A stretch of DNA of 8,287 bases, taken from the NCBI GenBank assembly GCA_050946775.1, contig JBMNVL010000084.1, forward strand, positions 1 through 8,287, written 5' to 3'. The notes under the pieces were generated by a model. It made no database searches and was not told where the DNA came from. It worked only from the letters and a program-made list of their open reading frames with translations. Position 1 is the first letter of the stretch; each line of letters begins with the position of its first letter. The stretch comes from UMGS1474 sp050946775 (GTDB lineage: Bacteria; Bacillota; Clostridia; Oscillospirales; Acutalibacteraceae). Of the stretch, positions 1 through 7,200 are shown in pieces. Made by a program: the position numbers and the translations under genes.

Positions 1-49
1 GGGCGTCACTAATCTCACCCGCTGCGCGGGTCCGCTTCCCGATCCGTCC
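1..49. other. Intergenic stretch with a small GC-rich hairpin
   Basis: No gene can be supported here. Positions 17-22 (acccgc) and 26-31 (gcgggt) form a perfect 6-bp hairpin with a 3-base loop. It has no T-run on either side, so it is not a convincing terminator. Its flanks resemble the GC-rich palindromic intergenic elements seen in many clostridial genomes, but only the edge lies in the window, so a dispersed-repeat identity is a guess. Confidence 0.3.
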
Positions 50-88
50 AAAAAGAACCGGCACCGCCAAAAGGCGATGCCGGTTCTT
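50..88 (-). terminator. Intrinsic terminator of the tRNA-Gly gene
   Basis: On the minus strand a stem of about 17 bp (plus-strand arms 52-68 and 73-89) closes on a TTTT loop and is followed by TTTTT (54-50). One position is a G-U wobble when read on the minus strand and would be a C-A mismatch on the plus strand, which fits use in the minus direction. The stem starts at the encoded CCA of the tRNA, so the transcript ends almost directly after the tRNA. It would also stop read-through from thrS. Confidence 0.9.
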
Positions 89-162
89 TGGAGCGGAAGA
101 CGGGAATCGAACCCGCGTATTCAGCTTGGGAAGCTGACATTCTACCATTGAATTACTCCCGC
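89..162 (-). tRNA. tRNA-Gly, anticodon CCC
   Basis: The minus strand folds into a full 71-nt cloverleaf plus an encoded CCA (91-89). The acceptor stem GCGGGAG (162-156) pairs with CTTCCGC with one G-U pair. The anticodon stem TCAGC/GCTGA closes the 7-base loop TTCCCAA (132-126), giving anticodon CCC (130-128), which decodes GGG glycine codons. The T arm carries GGTTCGAATCC. The discriminator base is U at position 92, usual for bacterial tRNA-Gly. It has its own promoter and terminator, so it can be expressed independently of thrS upstream. Confidence 0.97.
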
Positions 163-195
163 GTATGCGCGCCGGCGATTGTCGGCACGCGTGTT

Positions 196-224
196 AGTAT
201 ACCACAGGCAAACGGAAATTGCAA
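196..224 (-). promoter_or_regulatory. Promoter of the tRNA-Gly gene
   Basis: On the minus strand, TTGCAA (224-219) and TATACT (201-196) are separated by exactly 17 bases. This is a near-consensus sigma-A promoter, expected for a stable RNA gene. Transcription should start near 189, giving a precursor leader of about 27 nt before the tRNA 5' end at 162. It lies in the 79-bp gap between the thrS stop codon and the tRNA. Confidence 0.85.
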
Positions 225-241
225 CCCCTCCCGGGGAAAAA

Positions 242-2176
242 TCAGCGAACTTTTTGCGCCACTTCCAAAAGCGCCTTGGACAGGAATTCCTCGGTGGTCA
301 TGGTGCCCACGTCGCCGGTGCGGGAACGCACCGACACCGTGCCGGTCTCGGCCTCGCGGTCGCCGATGACCAGCATATACGGCACCTTTTGCATCTGCGC
401 TTCCCGGATCTTATAGCCGATCTTCTCGTTGCGGGTATCCAGCTCGGCCCGCAGACCCGCCGCTTTGAGCTGGTCGGTGATCTCGCCGGCCTTGTCCAGC
501 AGCCGCTCGCTGATGGGCAGCACCCGCACCTGCTCGGGCGCCAGCCACAGCGGGAAGGCGCCGGCGTATTTTTCGATCAGCAGCGCCAGCGTCCGCTCGT
601 AGCAGCCGATGGAGGTGCGGTGGATGATGTAGGGATTTTTCTTGCTGCCGTCCTTGTCGACGTATTCCATCCCGAAATTCTTGGCCAGCATCTGGTCGAT
701 CTGGATGGTGATCAGGGTGTCCTCCTTGCCGTGGACGTTCTTGATCTGGATATCCAGCTTCGGCCCGTAGAAGGCCGCTTCGCCCACCCCGATGACGTAG
801 GGGATCTCCAGATGGTCGAGTATGCGCCGCATCACGCCCTGCGCCTCGTCCCACTGCTCGGGGGTGCCGATGTATTTCTCCCGGTCGTCCGGATCCCACT
901 GGGAGAAGCGATAGGACACATCCTCGTACAGCCCCAGGGTTTTGAGCATATAGATCGCCAGCTCCAGACAGCCCTTGAACTCGCTCTCGAGCTGTTCGGG
1001 GGTGCACATCAGGTGTCCCTCGGAGATGGTGAACTGCCGCACCCGGATCAGGCCGTGCATCTCGCCGCTGGCCTCGTTGCGGAACAGGGTGGACGTCTCG
1101 TTGTACCGCAGGGGCAGATCGCGGTAGGAGCGGCTGCGGTTGAGATAGGCCTGATACTGGAACGGGCAGGTCATCGGCCGCAGGGCGTAGACCTCCTCTT
1201 CGTCCGCTTTATCGGGATCGCCCAGCACGAACATCCCGTCCCGGTAATGATCCCAGTGCCCCGAGATTTTGTACAGATCGCTTTTGGCCATAAAGGGAGT
1301 CTTGGTCAGCAGCCAGCCGCGTTTTTGCTCCTCGTCCTCGACGAACCGCTGCAGCAGCTGGATGATCCGGGCGCCCTTGGGCAGCAAAATGGGCAGACCC
1401 TGGCCGATCACGTCGGAGGTGGTGAACAGCTCCAGCTCACGGCCGAGCTTGTTGTGATCCCGCTTTTTGGCTTCCTCCAGTCGCGCCAGATGCTCTTCGA
1501 GCATCGACGCTTTGGGGAAGGAGACGCCGTAGATGCGCTGGAGCATCTTGTTTTTGGAGTCGCCCCGCCAATAGGCGCCGGTGGCGCTGAGCAGCTTGAA
1601 GGCCTTGATCCGGCCGGTATCCGGCAGATGCGGCCCGGCGCACAGGTCGGTAAAATCGCCCTGCTTGTAGAAGGAGATCTCCTCGCCATCGGGCAGATCG
1701 GCGATCAGCTCCGCCTTGTAGGGTTCGTCCTTCATCAGCGCCAGCGCCTCGGCGCGGGGCAGGGCAAACCGCTCGATGGGCAGGGCCTCCTTGGCGATCT
1801 TTTTCATCTCGGCCTCGATTTTTTCCAGATCTTCGGCGGTCAGGGGGGTGTCGAGATCGAAATCGTAATAAAACCCGTTGTCGATGGCCGGGCCGATGGT
1901 CAATTTGGCGGCGGGATACAGCCGCTTGACCGCCTGCGCCATCACGTGGGAGGTGGTGTGCCAGTAGGCTTTTTGACCGTCGGGATCGTCAAAGGTCAGG
2001 ATTTCCACCGCGCAGTCGCCCGTCAGCGGGGTGCGCAGATCGACCACGGCGCCGTCCACCCGCGCGGCGCAGGCCGCCCGGTACAGCCCCATGGAAATGT
2101 CGCGGCAAAGGGCGTCCACGGTGGTGTTTTCGGCCACCTGCATCACGTCGCCGCCTTTGAGCGTAATGTTCAACAT
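242..2176 (-). CDS. thrS: Threonyl-tRNA synthetase
   Basis: This cytoplasmic class II aminoacyl-tRNA synthetase activates threonine with ATP and charges tRNA-Thr. The 644 residues match the usual length (E. coli 642). Domains in order are TGS (about 1-61), the editing domain with HTTSH at 73-77 and CAGPH at 179-183, the catalytic core (about 245-535) and the C-terminal anticodon-binding domain (about 545-644). The zinc ligands are present: C337 in MTCP, H388 in EGHL and H519 in IIHRTS. I place the start at the ATG at 2176, where AAGGAG sits 8 bases upstream. An in-frame GTG at 2185 overlaps that ribosome binding site and is unlikely to be used. The gene is controlled by the T-box leader upstream. 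No strong terminator follows the stop codon; the tRNA-Gly gene comes next on the same strand. Confidence 0.98.
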   Translation of the reverse strand: MLNITLKGGDVMQVAENTTVDALCRDISMGLYRAACAARVDGAVVDLRTPLTGDCAVEILTFDDPDGQKAYWHTTSHVMAQAVKRLYPAAKLTIGPAIDNGFYYDFDLDTPLTAEDLEKIEAEMKKIAKEALPIERFALPRAEALALMKDEPYKAELIADLPDGEEISFYKQGDFTDLCAGPHLPDTGRIKAFKLLSATGAYWRGDSKNKMLQRIYGVSFPKASMLEEHLARLEEAKKRDHNKLGRELELFTTSDVIGQGLPILLPKGARIIQLLQRFVEDEEQKRGWLLTKTPFMAKSDLYKISGHWDHYRDGMFVLGDPDKADEEEVYALRPMTCPFQYQAYLNRSRSYRDLPLRYNETSTLFRNEASGEMHGLIRVRQFTISEGHLMCTPEQLESEFKGCLELAIYMLKTLGLYEDVSYRFSQWDPDDREKYIGTPEQWDEAQGVMRRILDHLEIPYVIGVGEAAFYGPKLDIQIKNVHGKEDTLITIQIDQMLAKNFGMEYVDKDGSKKNPYIIHRTSIGCYERTLALLIEKYAGAFPLWLAPEQVRVLPISERLLDKAGEITDQLKAAGLRAELDTRNEKIGYKIREAQMQKVPYMLVIGDREAETGTVSVRSRTGDVGTMTTEEFLSKALLEVAQKVR

Positions 2177-2184
2177 AAGACTCA

Positions 2185-2190
2185 CTCCTT
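2185..2190 (-). promoter_or_regulatory. Ribosome binding site deciding the thrS start
   Basis: AAGGAG on the minus strand, 8 bases before the ATG at 2176. Its last G is also the first base of an in-frame GTG (2185-2183), which rules that GTG out as a start and removes three residues from the longest possible reading of thrS. Confidence 0.85.
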
Positions 2191-2191
2191 C

Positions 2192-2234
2192 AAAAAATCA
2201 AAAGCCCCGTCCCTGCGGTAAGCAGGGGCGGGGC
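2192..2234 (-). terminator. Regulated terminator of the thrS T-box leader
   Basis: On the minus strand a 13-bp stem (plus-strand arms 2204-2216 and 2222-2234, one A-C mismatch in the middle) closes on a 5-base loop and is followed by TTTTGATTTTTT (2203-2192). It lies between the T-box element and the thrS ribosome binding site. This is where attenuation should occur when tRNA-Thr is charged. Confidence 0.92.
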
Positions 2235-2443
2235 ATACTTGCCTCACGGTTCCACCCTGATTTTCGCGGCGAAAGCCGCGCTTCGTTGCGACCGGTAACG
2301 GGGTCAGCCGTCGCGCCCTACCCCGCCAAAGCGGATCGAACGCGCGCTCCGAGGCGGTGGCTCCGTCGGGGGATCTGCGCCGCTTTCACCTTGCCGGCGC
2401 TCTCTGCGAGACCCGTATCCGGGGAACGTCCTCATCCACGCTT
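2192..2443 (-). ncRNA. T-box riboswitch leader of thrS
   Basis: The leader senses uncharged tRNA and prevents termination ahead of thrS. Read on the minus strand, the 14-base T-box AGGGTGGAACCGTG lies at 2258-2245 and differs from the consensus AGGGTGGNACCGCG only at its next-to-last base. A hairpin CGCGGC-TTTC-GCCGCG at 2280-2265 fits stem III. The stem I distal elements are present: AGAGA near 2405-2401 and the loop GGTGAAAG at 2390-2383. The likely specifier codon is ACC (Thr) at 2358-2356, in a bulge between short helices GAGG/CCTC and TCC/GGA. The antiterminator would pair AGGG of the T-box with CCCT in the 5' arm of the terminator. The stem I fold was made by eye, so the exact specifier is inference supported by the downstream thrS. 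Confidence 0.93.
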
Positions 2444-2449
2444 TATCAC

Positions 2450-2478
2450 AGAATACCACTTGCGCGGGGAATTGTCAA
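2450..2478 (-). promoter_or_regulatory. Promoter of the T-box-thrS transcript
   Basis: On the minus strand a perfect TTGACA (2478-2473) is followed after 17 bases by TATTCT (2455-2450). The start should be near 2443, giving a leader of about 267 nt before the ATG, a normal length for a T-box leader. It faces away from the glycosidase operon promoter; the two -35 boxes are about 84 bp apart. Confidence 0.9.
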
Positions 2479-2562
2479 GAGCCAACTGGCCGTTTTTTCT
2501 TGGCAGATTGCCTATGACGTGTAACGCGGTTTTATCTATTTCGCCGTATTTGGTGCGCCGTC

Positions 2563-2591
2563 TTGACGCTGCCCTAAAAAAATAGTATACT
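2563..2591 (+). promoter_or_regulatory. Promoter of the glycosidase operon
   Basis: TTGACG (2563-2568) and TATACT (2586-2591) are separated by 17 bases that include a 7-A run. This is close to the sigma-A consensus, so expression could be strong without an activator. Transcription should begin near 2598, giving a short leader of about 26 nt with AAGGAG at 2610-2615. I see no clear operator palindrome over the core promoter. Confidence 0.87.
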
Positions 2592-2623
2592 TATAAAAGA
2601 GTCCGCAAAAAGGAGAATCGCGT

Positions 2624-4279
2624 ATGAACCGACGGCGCACCGTTTGCAATCCCATCAATATTTCCTATCAGTATCAGGCGGAATACCGCTCCCGGGAATC
2701 GGCCGACCCGGCGGTGGCCGTTTACAAGGGCGAATACTATCTGTTCGCCTCCCACGGCTCGGGATACTGGGTCTCGTCCGATCTGGCGAACTGGGAGTTT
2801 TTGCGGGTGGATACCGACAAACACCCCGAGTTCAAGCGGTTTGCGCCGGGACCCTGCGTGGTGGGCGACACCATGTATCTTACCCACTCCGAGGGCGGCA
2901 GCATCCTCAAATCCGACACCCCGCGGGATCCCGATTCCTGGGTGGATATCGGCAAGCCCTACGGATGGGGCGATCCGGCGTTTTTTGTCGATGACGACGG
3001 GTATGTTTATATATATGAGGGACTCAGCGACAAGGATCCCATCCACGTCGCCAAACTGGACCCGAGCGACAATATGCGGCTGGTGGAAGGGCCGGTGGAT
3101 ATCGCCATGTCGGATATTGCCCACCGGGGATTTGAACGTTCGGGCGACGACAACCAAAACGAGCGGCGCCGTCCCTATTTTGAGGGGGCGTGGATGCACA
3201 AATATGGCGGCAAATACTACCTCACCTACGCCGCGCCGGGCACCGAATTCGCCACCTACGCCGACGGCTGCTTTATCGCTGACTCGCCGATGGGTCCGTT
3301 CACCTACTGTGAAAACAGCCCGGTGGTCTGGAAGGCGACCGGGTTTATGCGGGGCGCGGGACACGGCTGCGTGTTTGAGGATTTGGGCGGCCATTGGTGG
3401 AAGATGGACACGGTGTCCATCAGCGTCAACCATATGTTTGAGCGGCGGCTGGCGCTGTTCCCAGTGCGTTTTGCCGCCGATGGGCGGATGTATACCGACA
3501 CCCTGCGGGGCGATTACCCGATGTATATCCCCGCCGAAAATCCCGATTCCTTCGGCCATCCCGGCCCGGATTGGCACTTGCTGTCTTACGGCAAGGCGGT
3601 CACCGCCTCGTCGGCGCTGGCCGATCATCCGGCGGCACTGGCGGCGGACGAAAACATGAAGACCTGGTGGAGCGCCCAAACCGGCGGATCGGGGGAATGG
3701 CTGCAGATGGATCTGGGCGACGGTTACGCCGTGTGGGCGGTACAGGTCAACTTCGCCGATCAGGACGCCGACGCCGTCGGGGGACGGGACAACGGTTTTC
3801 AGTACCGCTACCGGCTGCTCGGATCGGCCGACGGCGGCGACTGGACGGTGCTGGCCGACTGTACCGGCGACCATCCCGACACCTCGCACGATTATTTTGA
3901 GTGGGAAGAACCGCTTGCGCTGCGGTATCTGCGGCTGGAAAACGCCGGCAGCGTCCCGGCGGGCGGCAAATTTGCCGTCAGCGGCCTGCGGGTCTTCGGC
4001 AACGGGAACACCCGCCCGCCCCAAGCCGCGCCCATCCTGCGGGTCACCCGGGGAGAGGACGAGCGGGATATGCGGGTTTGTTGGGACGCCGTGCCCGATG
4101 CGCAGGGCTATTTTCTGCGTTTTGGGGTGGATCCCGACGCGCTGTATACCCACTATCAGGTGATCGGCGATACCGAGGCGGCTGTCGGCTGTCTGAACAC
4201 CGGCGTCACCTATTACGTCACCGCCGACGCCTATAACGAGAGCGGCGTTACCAGGGGAACGACCGTATGGACGGTTTGA
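2624..4279 (+). CDS. GH43-like glycoside hydrolase with CBM32-like and FnIII-like domains, no signal peptide
   Basis: This 551-residue enzyme begins directly in a five-bladed beta-propeller of the GH43 type (about 7-305). The likely catalytic acids are D28 in SADPA (base), D117 in WGDPA (pKa modulator) and E187 in FEGAW (acid). H247 in GAGHG may be the central propeller histidine. A discoidin/CBM32-like sandwich (about 316-459, with TWWSA and GEWLQMDLG) and a fibronectin III-like domain (about 466-551) follow. GH43 enzymes usually release arabinose, xylose or galactose from plant glycans; the substrate here is not readable. The start is supported by AAGGAG 8 bases upstream and by alignment of the first residues with the paralogue downstream. 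There is no signal peptide or membrane segment, so the product should be cytoplasmic, which is odd for a protein with CBM32 and FnIII domains. It is the first gene of the operon. Confidence 0.92.
   Translation: MNRRRTVCNPINISYQYQAEYRSRESADPAVAVYKGEYYLFASHGSGYWVSSDLANWEFLRVDTDKHPEFKRFAPGPCVVGDTMYLTHSEGGSILKSDTPRDPDSWVDIGKPYGWGDPAFFVDDDGYVYIYEGLSDKDPIHVAKLDPSDNMRLVEGPVDIAMSDIAHRGFERSGDDNQNERRRPYFEGAWMHKYGGKYYLTYAAPGTEFATYADGCFIADSPMGPFTYCENSPVVWKATGFMRGAGHGCVFEDLGGHWWKMDTVSISVNHMFERRLALFPVRFAADGRMYTDTLRGDYPMYIPAENPDSFGHPGPDWHLLSYGKAVTASSALADHPAALAADENMKTWWSAQTGGSGEWLQMDLGDGYAVWAVQVNFADQDADAVGGRDNGFQYRYRLLGSADGGDWTVLADCTGDHPDTSHDYFEWEEPLALRYLRLENAGSVPAGGKFAVSGLRVFGNGNTRPPQAAPILRVTRGEDERDMRVCWDAVPDAQGYFLRFGVDPDALYTHYQVIGDTEAAVGCLNTGVTYYVTADAYNESGVTRGTTVWTV
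2639..4267 (+). repeat. Tandem paralogous copy A (GH43-CBM32-FnIII)
   Basis: Residues 6-548 of the first glycosidase align end to end with residues 585-1141 of the second, through all three domains and with few gaps. The largest gap I noticed is about 5 extra residues in the second copy after WGDPA. At the DNA level the copies have diverged, but 3961-3993 is identical for 33 bases to 7411-7443. Confidence 0.9.
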
Positions 4280-4297
4280 CAAATAGGAGGAAATGAG

Positions 4298-7200
4298 ATG
4301 AAGAGAATGCAAAAGTGCCTGGTTGCGCTGCTGGCGGCTTGTCTGCTGCTCGCGACGGCGCCGCTGACGGCGACGGCCGACGCGCCGTCGGCCGGTGAGG
4401 AATGCGTGATCGGCCGGCTTATGCCCGAGGGCGCGGTGCGGGAATACGAGGCCGGCAAGACCTTTTTGGGCGGCACCATTGAAGCGGCGGTGCCGGTGAA
4501 TGTGCGCGACTGCGAGAAAGCGGATCTGGCGGTGCGGTTTTCCTATCGGATCACCCGTTCGGACGGGGTGACCGGGCCGGGATCCCTCTCCCGGCTGCGC
4601 AACGGTTACGTGGATATCACCGATTCCGCCGGTACCCAGCTGGCGCGCTTCGGCTCGCCCACCCAAAACGCCGTGGCGGGGGACAAGCGGGAAGCCGGGC
4701 AATGGCTGGACGTGTCCTATTCCCTGGCGTCCATGAAGGATGGCAGCGGCCGCATCGCCAGTGTAAAACTGGGGGATTACAACGATTTCCCCAACCGCAA
4801 AGACGACGGCAGTTTTGAGTTTTCGGACGGCGGGGATATCACCCTGTATATGGAGGTGCGGGATCTGCGGATCGTCGACACCACCAAATACGCCGACGGC
4901 ACCCCCATCCCGCGGTACACCGTCACCACCTTCAACGGCATCAGCGGCGTCCATCCGGCCTTTAACGCCAGCCAGTGGTACGCCGACTGGAAATACGCCG
5001 ACGTTTACCCGGTATCTCTGGAGGGAGATCGCCACCGGTACCGGCTGCAGATGACCCTTGCCTTTTCGTCGAGCGATCCCAGCGTCGATCTCGACCGCTG
5101 CTGGAGCAGCCTGTACGTCAAGCTGCGCTCCAGCGACGTCACCGGAAAACCCGGCGATCCCGGCGGCGCTTCCAACAGTGAGCACAACGCCGGCTGGGAC
5201 TTTACCCCGGCCAATCTGCCGACCGAAAACGGCGTGGCGCGGCTGTCGATCGACCTGGGCAGTATTCCCACCAACAGCCGCGGGCTGATGGATTGGAGCG
5301 ACGTTCGCCGGATGATCGCCGTGGCCGGCGTATCGAACGAGTACAAATCCCGCATCGGGGATATCACCATGACCCTGTCGGACGTGCAGATCGTCGATCT
5401 CACCGCCGTCAGCGATCTGCGCGCCGCCCTCAAAGGGGTGATGGATGACAGCACCGCTCCGTCGGGTGACGCCGACAAAGCGGTTTATGATGCGGCGCTG
5501 GCCGAGGCCAACGCTCTGTACGCCGACGAAACGGCGACGGTGGCGGCCCTGCAGGCCGCCATGGCGGCGCTGAAAGCCGCCCGCGCGGCGACCGCCGCTG
5601 ATAAAGCGGCGCTGCTCTCGCTGCTGGAAGACGAGATCGATCCGGCCGGTTATACCGCCGATACGGCGGAGGTCTACCTTCTCGCGCGGCAAACCGCGCA
5701 GCAGGCAGCCGATACCGACGGGACGACCGTCGCGGCGGTAAACACGGCGTATTCGGCGCTCAAAGAAGCCCGGTACGCGCTGGTTCCCGACCGGTCTCCT
5801 CACTGGGGCGACGTCGATCTTCAAGCCGGAGTGACGGCGGCCGACGCCCTGCTGGCGCTGCAGGCGGCCACCGGTAAGATCGCGCTGTCGCCGGATCAAA
5901 CCGCTCGCGCCGACGTGGACGGCGTCACCGGCGTCACCGCCGCCGACGCTCTGCTGATTTTGCAGTACGCCACCGGCAAGATCACCGCGTTCCCGGTGGG
6001 CGGCGACCTGTCGTCCATGACCGAGGCGATGATCAGCGCCGATCCGCTGACCTTCTGCAACCCGATCAACCTCAATTATCAGTATCAGGCCGACTACAAC
6101 GGTTCCCGCGAGGCGGCCGATCCGGCGGTGGTGGTTTTCAAAGGCGAATACTGGCTGTTTGCCTCCCACAACGACGGCTACTGGCATTCTCCCGATCTGT
6201 ACGACTGGACCTTTGTGCCGGTGAACGTCAACGATCCCGTCCAGTCGGAATTCAAAAAATTCGCTCCGGCGACCATGGTGATCGGCGACACTTTGTACGT
6301 CACCCACTCCCAGAGCGGCGCTTTTCTCAAAACGACGAATCCCGCCGATCCCGGCGCCTGGGTCAGCTTGGGCAAGCCCTATCAGGGCTACGAGTGGGGC
6401 GATCCGGCCTGGCTGTACGATGATCCGGCCGACGGCGGCGACGGATACGTTTACGCCGTCCAGGGCACCAGTCCCACCGCGCCCATCGTGGTGATGAAAT
6501 TCGATCCCAACGACAATATGAAGATGGTGGCCGGCCCGGTGGAATGTGTGAGGATGGATCTGGCCAATCACGGCTGGGAGATCAGCGGCGACAACAATAC
6601 CAATTACACCGGCCGTCCCTTCCTGGAAGGCGGTTGGCTGAACAAATACGACGGCAAATACTATCTCACTTACGCCCTGCCCGGTACGGCGGACGCTTCT
6701 TATGCCGACGGCTGCTGCGTGGCGGACGATCCCATGGGTCCCTACACCTATTGCGCCCACAGCCCGGTCATCCGCAAAGCCAGCGGTTTTGTCCGCGGCG
6801 CGGGTCACGGCTGCCTGTTTGAAGATATGGACGGCCACTGGTGGAAGGTGGACACAGTCGCCTTGAGCGTCAACACCGGATTCGAGCGGCGGCTGGCGAT
6901 CTTCCCGGCCATCTTCGACGACGAAGGCGATCTCTACGCCAACACCGTGTTGGGCGATTATCCCCTGTATCGTCCCACCAAATCGGACGATCCCTTCTTT
7001 GCCACCGGCCCTGAATGGAGTTTGCTGTCTTTGGGCAAACAAGCCACCGCTTCCTCCATTTTGAGCCGTCAGCACGCGCCCGCCAAAGCCACCGAGGAAA
7101 ACATGCGCACCTGGTGGAGCGCCGCCACCGGCGACGTGGGCGAATGGCTGCAGGTGGATCTGGGCGACGTTTACGGAGTGTGGTCGGTGCAGGTCAACTT

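Noticed and set aside
225..236. Hairpin cccc-tccc-gggg as a thrS terminator
   Set aside because: Only 4 bp with no T-run after it on the minus strand; the next bases belong to the tRNA promoter.
88..369. A 93-codon plus-strand frame over the tRNA gene
   Set aside because: It reads through the antisense of a clear tRNA and the thrS 3' end and has no ribosome binding site.
179..2221. A 680-codon open frame on the plus strand opposite thrS
   Set aside because: Same codon-register effect as above; the minus strand encodes an intact ThrS with all zinc and editing residues.
2481..2504. Inverted repeat gccaa-N14-ttggc upstream of both promoters as an operator
   Set aside because: Arms of 5 bp with a 14-base gap are expected by chance in GC-rich DNA, and it overlaps neither core promoter.
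2031..2585. A 184-codon plus-strand frame across the thrS leader
   Set aside because: It covers the antisense of the thrS 5' end, the T-box leader and both divergent promoters. Its peptide is rich in Arg, Pro and Ala with no recognisable domain.
4293..4295. ATG at 4293 as the start of the second glycosidase
   Set aside because: It is out of frame and meets a stop two codons later; the ATG at 4298 has AGGAGG at a 7-base spacing and opens a signal peptide.
4331..4342. Lipobox LAAC (residues 12-15) suggesting the secreted glycosidase is a lipoprotein
   Set aside because: The hydrophobic core continues past the cysteine (LLLATAPL) and a normal signal peptidase I site follows (ATADA), so a type I signal peptide is more likely.
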